A DNA stretch of 64,000 nt. Origin: Thioalkalivibrio sp. ALJT (GTDB taxonomy: Bacteria > Pseudomonadota > Gammaproteobacteria > Ectothiorhodospirales > Ectothiorhodospiraceae). The DNA lies in assembly GCF_000381825.1 (NCBI RefSeq), contig NZ_KB907129.1, forward strand, positions 48,396 through 112,395, given 5' to 3'. Numbering within the stretch: position 1 is the first letter of the stretch; the number at the start of each line of letters is the position of its first letter. This document shows, piece after piece, positions 37,059 through 46,146 of the stretch. The position numbers were made by a program, and so were the translations under genes. The notes under the pieces are model-generated. The model saw nothing but the letters and a program-made list of their open reading frames with translations. It did no database searches and was not told the DNA's origin.

Positions 37059-37526
37059 ATGTCGATCGCCGAGCTGATCACTGCCGAACGCATCCGTCTG
37101 GAGCCCGAATGCTCCAGCCAGAAGCGGGCGCTGGAAACCCTTGCGGCCCTCCTCGCCAGCGGCGGTGATACCGCGGAACCGGGCAGCGGTGCGATCTTCG
37201 AGGCCCTGTCCGCCCGCGAAAAGCTGGGCTCCACCGGGTTGGGCCATGGGGTTGCGATTCCCCATGGCCGCCTCGCCGGCCTGGACGCCCCCCGCGTCGC
37301 CGTGCTGCGCCTGGACCGTGGGGTGGATTTCGATGCCATTGACCACGAGCCCGTGGATATCCTGATCGCGCTTCTCGTCCCGGAAGACGCGACCAGCGAC
37401 CACCTGGAACTGCTGGCCCAGCTGGCCCGTGGCCTGTCCCGGCCGGATACCATCGCCACCCTGCGCCGGGCCGGAGATGTCCCGGCACTGGAACAGGGGC
37501 TCGTCCACAGCTTCGGCCAAGGCTGA
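37059..37526 (+). CDS. ptsN: PTS nitrogen-regulatory EIIA component
   Basis: 155 residues. The phosphorylation-site His69 is in GLGHGVAIPHGR, and the EIIA(Ntr) fold extends to the end (LIALLVPEDATSDHLELLAQ). In relatives, its phosphorylation state controls potassium transport, sigma-54-linked and stress functions. It starts three bases after hpf. Confidence 0.95.
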   Translation: MSIAELITAERIRLEPECSSQKRALETLAALLASGGDTAEPGSGAIFEALSAREKLGSTGLGHGVAIPHGRLAGLDAPRVAVLRLDRGVDFDAIDHEPVDILIALLVPEDATSDHLELLAQLARGLSRPDTIATLRRAGDVPALEQGLVHSFGQG

Positions 37527-37595
37527 GCCCGTGACTGGCAAACTGCGTCGAACCCGCCACCTTGTGGCCCCGGCCAGTGTCCTCCAGAACCGGCC

Positions 37596-38627
37596 ATGAA
37601 CGAGGCCCTGGGGGAAGGCGGGATCGCCCGCGACATCACCGTAGACAGCCTGATCCGGGCGATGGGCAGTCGTCTGGATCTGCGCTTTGTACACGGCGAA
37701 CACAGCGCGCCCGAGCGCAAACTGGTCGGGACGGACGGCGACGACCTGCCGCTGGCCGGTCACCTCAACCTGATCCGCCCCAACCGTATCCAGGTCATCG
37801 GGGACTTCGAGGCCCGCTACATCGACAGCCTGAACCCGCAGCAACGGCTCGACCTGATTCTCGAGATGTCTCGCGCCGGCACTACCGCCGTGATCTTTGC
37901 AGAAGACACCTGCCCGTTCGCGGACATGCCCGCAGCCCCGCAGGCAGAGCTGCCACTAATCCTGTGCTCCAGCACCAGCAGTCACGAAATCATTGCGCTG
38001 CTGCGCTACTTCCTGCAACAGCGTCTGGCGCACTTCGAGGTCCGCCACGGCGTATTCATGGAGATCCTCGGGATCGGGGTACTCATCAGCGGGGCCTCCA
38101 GCGTCGGCAAGAGCGAAGTGGCCCTGGAACTGGTCTCTCGCGGGCACCGCCTGATCGCCGACGATGCCCCGGAGTTCGCGCGCATCGCCCCGGATATCGT
38201 ACGCGGGCATTGCCCGGCCCTGCTCCAGGACCTGCTCGAGGTCCGCGGTCTGGGCGTGCTCAACATCCGCGCAATGTATGGCGATTCGGCGATCAAGAGC
38301 GGCAAGTACCTGCGCCTGATCATCGACCTGCGCGATCATGGCGAACCCTCACCGGTACCCGACGATCGCCTGAACGGCCGCCGCGGCGAGATCAACATCC
38401 TCGGCCTGCGCATCCCGCTGATCAGCCTGCCGATCGCCCCCGGACGCAACATCGCGGTGATGATCGAGGCCGCGGTGCGCAACCACATGCTGCATATGCA
38501 GGGCTACATCGCCGGCGACGACCTGCGGGCACGCCAGCGCCGCCAGATGAGCGGCGCAGCAGGAGAACCGCTCTACCATCACGCCGCCCCCACAACGACC
38601 GTTACCCACCCGGACCCGGAGAGCTGA
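37596..38627 (+). CDS. hprK: HPr kinase/phosphorylase
   Basis: 343 residues. The P-loop is GASSVGKS at residues 166-173, followed by the family signature LLEVRGLGVLNIRAMYGDSA. HprK phosphorylates and dephosphorylates HPr on Ser46; the HPr gene 1.3 kb downstream keeps that Ser. HprK is absent from E. coli and typical of Gram-positives, betaproteobacteria and some gammaproteobacteria. The 69-base gap after ptsN is the largest in this part of the run. Confidence 0.95.
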   Translation: MNEALGEGGIARDITVDSLIRAMGSRLDLRFVHGEHSAPERKLVGTDGDDLPLAGHLNLIRPNRIQVIGDFEARYIDSLNPQQRLDLILEMSRAGTTAVIFAEDTCPFADMPAAPQAELPLILCSSTSSHEIIALLRYFLQQRLAHFEVRHGVFMEILGIGVLISGASSVGKSEVALELVSRGHRLIADDAPEFARIAPDIVRGHCPALLQDLLEVRGLGVLNIRAMYGDSAIKSGKYLRLIIDLRDHGEPSPVPDDRLNGRRGEINILGLRIPLISLPIAPGRNIAVMIEAAVRNHMLHMQGYIAGDDLRARQRRQMSGAAGEPLYHHAAPTTTVTHPDPES

Positions 38628-38634
38628 ACACCCC

Positions 38635-39507
38635 GTGCGTCTGTTGATCGTCAGTGGCCTGTCCGGCTCCGGCAAGACCGTCGCCCTGCATACCCTCGAA
38701 GATGCCGGCTACTTCTGCGTAGACAACCTGCCGCTGCCCTTGCTGCAGGACCTGATCGAACAGGTCCGCAACGGCCATTACGATACCGAAGGCGACCGCC
38801 ATCTCGCCGTGGGCGTGGACGTACGCTCGGGCCTGGAAGCCCTGCGCGGCTTTGGCGATCTGTTACGCGTGCTGCGCGCGGACGGTCACCAGGTCGAGGT
38901 CCTGTTCCTGCAGGCGGCCAGCGAGGTCCTGCTGCGCCGTTATCACCTGACTCGGCGGCGCCACCCGCTGGCGCGGGACGGGCTGCCGCTGGTGGAGGCC
39001 ATCGAACACGAGCGCAAATGGCTGGGTCACGTAGCGGCCGAGGCCGACCTGACCGTGGATACCTCGCGTCTTTCGATGCACGATCTGGCGCGCACCTTGC
39101 GCGACCGCATGGGCGGTCACGGCGAGCATGAGCTGTCCCTGTTGTTTCAGTCCTTCGGCTTCAAGCATGGCGCGCCGATGGATTCCGACTTTGTCTTCGA
39201 CGTGCGCTGCCTCCCCAACCCCCACTACGAACGCGCCCTGTCCAGCCTGACCGGCCGCGACCAGCCGGTTTGCGATTTTCTCGATCGACATACCGAGGTC
39301 GCGGCGATGTTCGGCAGCATCCAGGGCTATCTCGAACAATGGCTGCCACGCCTGCTGGAAGACCATCGCAGCTACGTGACCGTCTCCATAGGCTGCACCG
39401 GCGGCCGCCACCGTTCGGTTTATCTGGTCGAACGCCTGGCGGAGGCGTGGCGCGGGCGGGAACATGTTACTGTTAGCATCCGCCACCGCGAACTGGGCAA
39501 GCAATAG
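38635..39507 (+). CDS. rapZ: RNase adapter/nucleotide-binding protein RapZ
   Basis: 290 residues, GTG start at 38635, seven bases after hprK. The P-loop GLSGSGKT is at residues 8-15 and the second nucleotide-binding part DVRCLPNPHYERAL follows near residue 188. The C-terminal GCTGGRHRSVYLVERLA is the RapZ signature. In E. coli RapZ directs RNase E to GlmZ and so controls glucosamine synthesis; that target has not been looked for here. Confidence 0.95.
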   Translation: MRLLIVSGLSGSGKTVALHTLEDAGYFCVDNLPLPLLQDLIEQVRNGHYDTEGDRHLAVGVDVRSGLEALRGFGDLLRVLRADGHQVEVLFLQAASEVLLRRYHLTRRRHPLARDGLPLVEAIEHERKWLGHVAAEADLTVDTSRLSMHDLARTLRDRMGGHGEHELSLLFQSFGFKHGAPMDSDFVFDVRCLPNPHYERALSSLTGRDQPVCDFLDRHTEVAAMFGSIQGYLEQWLPRLLEDHRSYVTVSIGCTGGRHRSVYLVERLAEAWRGREHVTVSIRHRELGKQ

Positions 39508-39559
39508 TCAGCAACCGCGGGCAGAAAGCCCTCCAGGAACCCGTAATCGGAGCCGATCC

Positions 39560-39985
39560 ATGGGCGTTGGTCTCATCCTGATCACGCATCAAAATCTGGG
39601 CGATACCCTGTTGCAGACCGCTCAAAGCATGCTGGGCGGCCTGCCCGATGACTGCGAGTCCATGGCGATGACCCAGAACGATGATCCCGACGTCATTCTG
39701 GCGCGCGCCCGCGAACGGCTGACCACCCTGGACAGTGGCTCCGGGGTACTGATCCTGACGGACATGTTCGGCTCCACCCCATCCAACGTCGCCAGCCGTG
39801 TGGCCCGCGGCGCCAACGCGCGCGTGATCGCCGGCATCAACCTGCCGATGCTTGTCCGCGTACTCAACTACCAGCACCTGCCGCTGACCGAGCTGGTCAA
39901 CAAGGCCCTGTCCGGCGGACACGACGGAATCCTTCTCTGCGACCAGGAGTGCAGCGATGCCGCAGCGCGTAGTCCCCATCGTTAA
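39560..39985 (+). CDS. Mannose/fructose-type PTS EIIA component
   Basis: 141 residues, ATG at 39560 with GGAG seven bases upstream. The active-site His10 is in GLILITHQNLG, and the second half has LILTDMFGSTPSNVA. It has no EIIB/C/D partners in the window, so it is probably a regulatory phosphoacceptor. Its 3' end overlaps the HPr gene by 29 bases, which implies coupled translation. Confidence 0.92.
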   Translation: MGVGLILITHQNLGDTLLQTAQSMLGGLPDDCESMAMTQNDDPDVILARARERLTTLDSGSGVLILTDMFGSTPSNVASRVARGANARVIAGINLPMLVRVLNYQHLPLTELVNKALSGGHDGILLCDQECSDAAARSPHR

Positions 39986-40226
39986 CCGTCTGGGGATGCA
40001 TGCACGCGCGGCCGCCAAGTTCGTGGGGCTGGCCAGCCAGTATGCTGCGGACGTAACCGTGTCCCGCAACCAGCAGGAAGTGAACGGCAAGAGCATCATG
40101 GGCGTGATGATGCTGGCCGCCGCTCAGGGCAGCGAGGTCACCATCACCACCGAAGGCGCGGATGCACAAGAGGCGCTCGACGCCCTCACCGAACTGGTCG
40201 GAGACCGCTTCGGCGAAGAGGCCTGA
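39957..40226 (+). CDS. Phosphocarrier protein HPr
   Basis: 89 residues. Both regulatory sites are intact: His15 in GMHARAAAKF (phosphorylated by enzyme I) and Ser46 in NGKSIMGVMML (target of HprK). The ATG at 39957 lies inside the EIIA gene and has AGGAG upstream. No ptsI (enzyme I) follows; the next gene is convergent. Confidence 0.95.
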   Translation: MPQRVVPIVNRLGMHARAAAKFVGLASQYAADVTVSRNQQEVNGKSIMGVMMLAAAQGSEVTITTEGADAQEALDALTELVGDRFGEEA

Positions 40227-40278
40227 GCCGCGCCTTCGGTTCCAGGACCACGGCTCGCACCGGCACCGCCCTGCCCGT

Positions 40279-41148
40279 TCAGAACCCGGCCGTCCCCAGC
40301 CCCGCAAACCCGGTCTGCTCGAGCTTGCGCTCGGCCAGCCGCACCGCGCTGCCCAGGGCCTGCTCCGGCGGGTTCCCGGACACCAGGGCATGGATCAGGC
40401 CAGCATTGAAGGTATCGCCCGCCCCCACGCTGTCGACGATCCGCAACCCCGACGTCGGCGCACAGTGATGCAGTGCACCGCGCGCCGCCAGCCAGGCCCC
40501 GGCGCCCCCCGCCGTTACCGTGAAGATGCGATCCGGGAAGCGCTCTGCAAGGGCCGTCACCGCGGCCTCCGGAGTATCTGCGATAGTCGCGGCCCATGCG
40601 CGCGAGAGCATGATCACGTCGGCATACGGCAAACAGGCGTCCAGGCCCGGCCGCGGCTTCTCCAGCTCCAGCGAGAGTGGCTGGTCCACGATCTCGGCGC
40701 GCGCATCGGCCAGGATTCGGGCCAGCTCGGCGGGATTGCGCCCCTCGAAGTGCAACCAGTCGTATTCGGCCCACGGGACGCCCGTCAGGTCGTTTGCAGA
40801 CAGTTCCGGCAGATCACGGTGATGGACAATGGTGCGGCTCCCGGTTTCCCGGGAACGCAGGATGCAAGAAGTCGGGGTGCCCCCCGGGCGTCGCACGCAG
40901 GCCCCCAGTTCCAGCCCCAGGTCTTCCAGGCGGTCGCCCAGGGCATCGCCGGCAGCACCCTCTGCGATCACCGCAGCCAGGCCGGACCGATGACCGAACT
41001 GCGCCAGGATTGTGGCGGTATTGGTCGCATTGCCCCCCGGTTGCGTGGTACTCGCCAGGGCCCGGATTTCGCTATCTTCTGGCGGGTAGCTGGCCACATC
41101 GAGGGTATGATCGAGCGTGACAATGCCAGTGGCGAGAATACGCGCCAT
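40279..41148 (-). CDS. PfkB-family sugar kinase
   Basis: 289 residues. The ATG at 41148 has AGGAG five bases upstream; a longer frame to 41301 is rejected. The ribokinase/PfkB signatures are TTQPGGNATNTATILAQFG and the catalytic GAGDTFNAGLIHAL with Asp. It resembles the ketohexokinase/ribokinase branch, but the substrate cannot be told from sequence. It is convergent with the HPr gene, separated by 52 bases. Confidence 0.88.
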   Translation of the reverse strand: MARILATGIVTLDHTLDVASYPPEDSEIRALASTTQPGGNATNTATILAQFGHRSGLAAVIAEGAAGDALGDRLEDLGLELGACVRRPGGTPTSCILRSRETGSRTIVHHRDLPELSANDLTGVPWAEYDWLHFEGRNPAELARILADARAEIVDQPLSLELEKPRPGLDACLPYADVIMLSRAWAATIADTPEAAVTALAERFPDRIFTVTAGGAGAWLAARGALHHCAPTSGLRIVDSVGAGDTFNAGLIHALVSGNPPEQALGSAVRLAERKLEQTGFAGLGTAGF

Positions 41149-41376
41149 ACGAACTCCTGAGGGTAGAGGACGGGTCATTCTGGCCGTTCCGGATCGCGGG
41201 GTCACGCCCTCGGGGCCCGCCGGATCGGGGACGGACCGGCGGCGGGTGCAGGAGAATGGTCTTTTGGCCACGTCTCCATCACGGCCGCGAGTTTCGCCCA
41301 ACCCCGACAGACCGCATTCGTCAGGACCGGCCCGGCCTGCGACAATGGCCCCCTGTGTTCAGGAACGTCCTCGCCC

Positions 41377-41787
41377 ATGGTCATCTTCCCCTCCCCCGAT
41401 TCCGTCGAAGCCGCCTTCTACGAAGCCTTTCAGGCCGGTGATGCCGATGCCATGCGCGCAATCTGGGACGACAGCACGGAATGCGTGTGCATCCATCCCG
41501 GCGGGGAGCGTCTGCAGGGAACCGATGTGATTCTCGACAGCTGGGACGATATCCTTCCGGGGATGCGCGGTGTGATCGTACATCGCAGTCAGGTCACCGC
41601 GATCGCGGGACAGGACGTGGTCCTGCATATGCTGCGCGAGAACCTGTACGTCCACGGGGAGCGCCGCGGCGTCATGCTGGCCACCAATGGCTACCGGCAC
41701 GACGGCGAAAGTTGGCGCATGGTCCTGCACCACGCCAGTCCGGACCCGGACCCCGACCCGGAATTCCCGTCCGGAGGGATACACTGA
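41377..41787 (+). CDS. NTF2-like (SnoaL-type) protein 1
   Basis: 136 residues. The cone-shaped NTF2-like fold is suggested by VEAAFYEAFQAGDADAMRAI, CVCIHPGGERLQG, DVILDSWDDILP and WRMVLHHASP. The pattern of WxD/E...CIHPG matches a common bacterial DUF4440/SnoaL-type group. There is no signal peptide. Its stop overlaps the next gene, a paralogue, by one base. The function is unknown. Confidence 0.8.
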   Translation: MVIFPSPDSVEAAFYEAFQAGDADAMRAIWDDSTECVCIHPGGERLQGTDVILDSWDDILPGMRGVIVHRSQVTAIAGQDVVLHMLRENLYVHGERRGVMLATNGYRHDGESWRMVLHHASPDPDPDPEFPSGGIH

Positions 41788-42224
41788 TGTCCACAGACAG
41801 CGACCGCTGCCTCACGGCCTATTACGCCGCCTTCCGCGCCGCCGACATCGAACAGATGATGGCGCTATGGGCAGAACGCCCCGACATCGTCTGTATTCAT
41901 CCGGGCAGCCCGCGCGCGCACCGCGGCGTGGCGGAGGTCATGGAGAGCTGGCTGCTGGTCTTCGCGCGGGAGCTGAATATCGGGATCGAACCGAAGCTGG
42001 TCGGACGGCAGGAAATCGGGGAGGTCATCAGCCTGGTGATCGAAGAGGCCATCACCCGGCCGGGAGATGTAGCCCCGACCGGGTCCATCCTCATCAGTCA
42101 GACCTGGCGCCGACAGGATGCAGGCTGGCGCCTGCAATTCCATCACGCCGCACACGGGCGCCGCCCAACGCCATCCCGGGCGGGTATGTTCATGCCCGAG
42201 GGGGGAGGCAACACCCGCCACTGA
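41787..42224 (+). CDS. NTF2-like (SnoaL-type) protein 2
   Basis: 145 residues. It is a paralogue of the gene before it: AYYAAFRAADIEQMMALWAE, VCIHPGSPRAHRG, EVMESWLLVF and WRLQFHHAAHGR align in order. The tandem pair with overlapping stop/start suggests duplication and possibly a heterodimer. It is convergent with aroK, seven bases between ends. Confidence 0.8.
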   Translation: MSTDSDRCLTAYYAAFRAADIEQMMALWAERPDIVCIHPGSPRAHRGVAEVMESWLLVFARELNIGIEPKLVGRQEIGEVISLVIEEAITRPGDVAPTGSILISQTWRRQDAGWRLQFHHAAHGRRPTPSRAGMFMPEGGGNTRH

Positions 42225-42231
42225 CAGACAC

Positions 42232-42774
42232 TCAGGGGCGCGTCTGGCAAAGGTCGGGGCGCTGTATCTGCAGGGCCGAACAAACCCCCTTGACCGCGTC
42301 GCGTACACGCCGGCCCTTTCCCTCGAGGGTCAGGTTCGCCACCTCCTGGTAAAGAGGATCGCGGGCCTCGAACAGCTCCTGCAACCGGGCCCGGGGATCG
42401 GCGGTCTCGGTCAGCAAGGGGCGTTTGCGGTTGCGGTTGCGGTGGGTGCGCCGAAATTGCTCCTCGACCGGTACGCGCAGGTAGATCACGAACTGCCCGC
42501 GCAACAGGTCCCGGTTCTCCGGACGCTCCACGATGCCGCCCCCCGTTGCGATCACCGCCCCCTCCCGTTCCAGCAGGGACTGCAGCATCGCCGTCTCGCG
42601 CTTGCGAAACCCCGCTTCCCCCTCGAACTCGAAGATGGTCGGGATATCCACACCGGTACGGCGCTGAATCTCCTGATCGGTGTCGAAGAAGGGACGCCGC
42701 AGCAGCCCGGCCAGACCGCGACCAATTGTGCTCTTGCCGGCCCCCATGGGGCCTACCAGTACGATGTTCTGCAT
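42232..42774 (-). CDS. aroK: Shikimate kinase
   Basis: 180 residues from the ATG at 42774; no good ribosome-binding site is seen. P-loop GPMGAGKST is at residues 8-16; the shikimate-binding DTDQEIQRRTG, FRKRE and IATGGGIV follow. It makes shikimate 3-phosphate in aromatic synthesis. It has an odd hexamer-like stretch coding RTHRNRNRKRPLL in the lid region. A terminator stands between it and pilQ, and aroB, its usual partner, is 12 kb away. Confidence 0.95.
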   Translation of the reverse strand: MQNIVLVGPMGAGKSTIGRGLAGLLRRPFFDTDQEIQRRTGVDIPTIFEFEGEAGFRKRETAMLQSLLEREGAVIATGGGIVERPENRDLLRGQFVIYLRVPVEEQFRRTHRNRNRKRPLLTETADPRARLQELFEARDPLYQEVANLTLEGKGRRVRDAVKGVCSALQIQRPDLCQTRP

Positions 42775-42801
42775 GGGGGCAAGGCTACTGGCTGGGCCCG
42801 A

Positions 42802-42829
42802 CAAAGAAAAGCCGGGGCTGGCCCCGGCT
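42802..42829 (-). terminator. Intrinsic terminator after pilQ
   Basis: On the minus strand AGCCGGGG-CCAG-CCCCGGCT (perfect 8-bp stem) is followed by TTTCTTTG. It is 49 bases beyond the pilQ stop and 28 bases before the aroK start, so pilus transcription probably ends or is attenuated before aroK. Confidence 0.8.
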
Positions 42830-42877
42830 GTTCGGATCCATTCCCGGTGGGTACGACCGCCGGGGTTTCACGTGCGC

Positions 42878-45010
42878 TCAATCGAGCACACGCGGCGTCA
42901 CGAAGATCAGCAGCTCGGCCTTGGCATTCTCCGTGGAGCGGTTGCGGAAGAAATTGCCGAGGAACGGGATGTCGCCAAAGAAAGGCACCTTCTCCAGGTT
43001 GGTACGGCTGTCGATCTCGTAAACACCGCCCAGTACCACGGTTTCGCCATTCCCGACGAAGACCTGGGTCTCGACCTCGCGCTTGTTGATCCCCGGCACA
43101 CCCAGAACCACACGCTGGCTGGGTTCATCCTTCGTGACGTTGATATCGAGAATCACGTTCCCGTTGGGCGTAATCTGCGGTGTCACTTCAGTGGAGAGCA
43201 CCGCCTCGATGAATCGGGTCGAGGTTGCACCAGAGGCCGTCGCTTCCTGATAGGGAATCTCCTCACCCTGCTTGATGACCGCCGTCTGACCATTGGCCGT
43301 AATGACCCGTGGACTGGAAATAATCTCGCCGCGTCCCTCCACCTGCAGGGCCGAAAGTTCGAGGTCCAGCAAGACGCCACTGCGCAGGATGCTCAGACCC
43401 GCCTGGCCAGCATCGCCCCCGGCCGGCAGAGAGCTGTTCAACCGATTACCGAGGGCCACACCACCCAGGCCACCCGTGGTGGAGGCCCGCGCGGTACTGG
43501 CACCTTCCAGGGAACCACTCACCCCGAGCTGGGTTCTCCGGTCAGTCCCACGCGTTCCACTGATGCCAAAACGCGCACCCAGTTCCCGATTGAAGGTGTC
43601 CTCCGCAATGACAATCCGGGTCTCGATCAGGACCTGCTGTACCGGCACATCCAGCGTGGACACCAGGCGCCGCACGTCTTCGATGCGACTCTGGGTATCC
43701 TGGACCAGCAGGGTATTGGTCCGGCTATCGATGGTGATGCTGCCGCGCTCGGAGAGGAACTGACCCGCCTCGTCACCACGAATCAGGGACGCGATCTGCT
43801 CGGCCTGGGCGAAGTTGATCTGCACGAACTCCGTGCGCAGGGGCTCCAGTTCCTGGCGGTCGCGCTGGGCCTCCATTTCCTGACGCTCGCGCGCAGCGAT
43901 TTCCTGACTGGGTGCCACATAAAGCACATTGCCCTGCATGCGCTTGTCGAGGCCACGAGCCTGCAGAATGATATCCAGCGCCTGATCCCACGGGACATTA
44001 TTCAGGCGCAGGGTAATGTTGCCACCCACGGTGTCACTGACGACGATATTCAGGTCGGTGAAATCGGCCAGCAACTGCAACACGGACCGCACTTCGATGT
44101 CCTGGAAGTTCAGTGACAGGCGCTCGCCCTGATACTCCTCTTCTTCCTCTGCACGGGCGCGGCGCTCGGCCTCGGAGATTGGCGCGACCTCGAGCACGAA
44201 CTGGCGGTCACTCTGATACGACAGGATTTCATATTCACCGCGCGCCTCGACCTCCAGACGGACCCGGTTGCGCTCGGCGACGGTATCGATGGTGTGCACC
44301 GGCGTGGCGAAATCGACAACGTCCAGGCGGCGCTCGAGCTGCTCGTCGATCATGGCACGCGGGAAGGTCATCTCGATGCGTCCGGCCTGTTCGCGCACGT
44401 CGACCTCGGCCCCGGAACGGGAAAGATCGATCTCCACGCGGCCTTCTCCTTCCGCGCCGCGGCGAAAATCGATACCGGTAATCTCCAGCGGGCGCGCGCT
44501 GCGCGAGGTGGTCGGGGTCGCGCCAACGCGCTCGACCACCTGGTCCACTTCCGCATCCGCCTCGGACACACCGCCACCCAGGGTGAGGATCAGGTTATTG
44601 CCCTCGACACGCGTCGTGTACTCGGACGCCCGGGTCAGATTCAGAACCACACGGGTACGATCACCCGCCTCGACTGCACTGGCGCGCAGGATCGGGCCCA
44701 CGTTCAGATCGGTTTCGCGTTGTGGCAGGGCATTGCCCACCTCCGGCAGGTCCAGCGCGATCCGGGGGGGAGAGTCGATCGCGAATGCGCGCACGTCCGC
44801 GGGCGGGCCATCCGAGAAACGCAGGTTGACCTGTACCCGGTCACCACTCAAGCTGCCGGCCCGAATCTCTTCCAGCTCGGTGGCGCCGACCCCCTGGGAC
44901 ACCATGAACAGCAGGCCGGCCACGACGGTGCCTGCAAAAGCGCGCATGGAAGAGCCCATGTTGAATCCCCTGTTGGTTATGCCGATCTTGCGGCGAATGC
45001 TCGTGATCAT
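42878..45010 (-). CDS. pilQ: Type IV pilus secretin PilQ
   Basis: 710 residues. The ATG at 45010 has AGGAAG close upstream; an ATG at 44959 (MGSSMRAFAGTVVAG) gives a cleaner signal peptide and also has a purine-rich site. Two AMIN domains (about residues 45-130 and 170-270) are followed by the secretin/TonB-like N-domain (LSLNFQDIEVRSVLQLLADF) and the secretin channel. The end is LLIFVTPRVLD. It forms the outer-membrane pore for the pilus. Confidence 0.96.
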   Translation of the reverse strand: MITSIRRKIGITNRGFNMGSSMRAFAGTVVAGLLFMVSQGVGATELEEIRAGSLSGDRVQVNLRFSDGPPADVRAFAIDSPPRIALDLPEVGNALPQRETDLNVGPILRASAVEAGDRTRVVLNLTRASEYTTRVEGNNLILTLGGGVSEADAEVDQVVERVGATPTTSRSARPLEITGIDFRRGAEGEGRVEIDLSRSGAEVDVREQAGRIEMTFPRAMIDEQLERRLDVVDFATPVHTIDTVAERNRVRLEVEARGEYEILSYQSDRQFVLEVAPISEAERRARAEEEEEYQGERLSLNFQDIEVRSVLQLLADFTDLNIVVSDTVGGNITLRLNNVPWDQALDIILQARGLDKRMQGNVLYVAPSQEIAARERQEMEAQRDRQELEPLRTEFVQINFAQAEQIASLIRGDEAGQFLSERGSITIDSRTNTLLVQDTQSRIEDVRRLVSTLDVPVQQVLIETRIVIAEDTFNRELGARFGISGTRGTDRRTQLGVSGSLEGASTARASTTGGLGGVALGNRLNSSLPAGGDAGQAGLSILRSGVLLDLELSALQVEGRGEIISSPRVITANGQTAVIKQGEEIPYQEATASGATSTRFIEAVLSTEVTPQITPNGNVILDINVTKDEPSQRVVLGVPGINKREVETQVFVGNGETVVLGGVYEIDSRTNLEKVPFFGDIPFLGNFFRNRSTENAKAELLIFVTPRVLD

Positions 45011-45022
45011 TTTCTTCCTGCC

Positions 45023-45565
45023 CTAGTCGGTCAGCGCCAGCGAACTCTCGCGTTCCACATGACCACCGAAGGCATCCGGAACCACCTCGACCAAATGAAT
45101 CCGGGTGGGCGTGATCTCGACGATTTCGCCGTGGTTCTGCCCCATGTAGTTCCCCTCGGTCACACGCTGGATACCGCGGTCCGGCGTCCGCACCAGGGCA
45201 AAACGCACCCCGTGCTGTTCCAGGGAGCCGACCATCCGCAGCGAATCCAGCGGGAAGCCTTCCAGGAATTCCCGCGGGCGGTCAGGATCGAGCTCGGCGT
45301 CACCCGGCTGGCCTTCCGCCGCAGCCAGTTCCGGCTGAGCGATGACCGAGGAATCAAACGGGGACCGCGTATGGCCCGGATACCGATACGGCTCGTGCGG
45401 CACCAGCGTCGGGATCGGCTCGATACCACTGCCGGGACGCTCATGGATCTCGGCGATGTACTGTTCCAGATCGCGGGAGTCCTGGGTGCAGCCCGTCAAC
45501 AGGGCCGCACCGATCAGGACCACGGCGAGCCCGGGCCAGACCGTTCGCTTGGAAGAAGGCGTCAT
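45023..45565 (-). CDS. pilP: Type IV pilus assembly lipoprotein PilP
   Basis: 180 residues from the ATG at 45565 with a strong GGAGGAG site. The signal ends in the lipobox LLTGC. The C-terminal beta-domain (LRMVGSLEQHGVRFALVRTP, VTEGNYMGQNHGEIVEI) is the HR domain that contacts PilQ. It bridges the inner-membrane PilMNO parts to the secretin. It overlaps pilO by one base and ends 12 bases before pilQ. Confidence 0.95.
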   Translation of the reverse strand: MTPSSKRTVWPGLAVVLIGAALLTGCTQDSRDLEQYIAEIHERPGSGIEPIPTLVPHEPYRYPGHTRSPFDSSVIAQPELAAAEGQPGDAELDPDRPREFLEGFPLDSLRMVGSLEQHGVRFALVRTPDRGIQRVTEGNYMGQNHGEIVEITPTRIHLVEVVPDAFGGHVERESSLALTD

Positions 45566-46146
45566 CAATTCTCCTCCAGGTAACGGTAGGTACGGGCGAC
45601 GGCGTCCATCAGCAGGTCTCGGTCGGAAGCACCGGGCCGGATCTGGATGTTGTGCATCGTGACCACGCGCGGTAACGCCGAGACCCCACTGACGAACTCG
45701 GCAAGTTCCTCGTAGTTGCCGCGCACGCGCAGCCGAATCGGCACCTCGGCGTAGAAATCGCGCCGGGTCTCGCCGCGCGGCTCGAACAGCTCGATTTCGA
45801 GGCCGGCCTGAAGTCCGGTCTGCGAGACATCCACCAGCAGGCTCGGGATCTCGGCGCTGCTCGGCAGCAGCTCGAGCAGCGAGGCGAACATGCGCTCCAT
45901 TTCTTCCAGCTGGTCCTCGTAGGCCGCCAGATTGGCGGCCCGCTGCTGCTTGTCCTCGAACTCGTCCCGCAGTTGCAGCTCACGGCTCTCGGCACGTTCC
46001 AGACTGGTGCGCTGATCGCCAATGAACAGGTAATAGGACAGCCCCAGTATGAGCAGAACGATCACGACCAGGATGATGCCCTTGACTCCCCAGGAGGCCT
46101 CACCAATGTTATTGAAATCGATCTGGTTGAGTTCCTTGAGGTCCAT
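45565..46146 (-). CDS. pilO: Type IV pilus alignment protein PilO
   Basis: 193 residues. A membrane segment GIILVVIVLLILGLSYYLFI lies at about residues 23-42, followed by a coiled coil and a ferredoxin-like periplasmic domain (YAEVPIRLRVRGNYEELAEF). It pairs with PilN. Start and stop overlap its neighbours by single bases. Confidence 0.95.
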   Translation of the reverse strand: MDLKELNQIDFNNIGEASWGVKGIILVVIVLLILGLSYYLFIGDQRTSLERAESRELQLRDEFEDKQQRAANLAAYEDQLEEMERMFASLLELLPSSAEIPSLLVDVSQTGLQAGLEIELFEPRGETRRDFYAEVPIRLRVRGNYEELAEFVSGVSALPRVVTMHNIQIRPGASDRDLLMDAVARTYRYLEEN

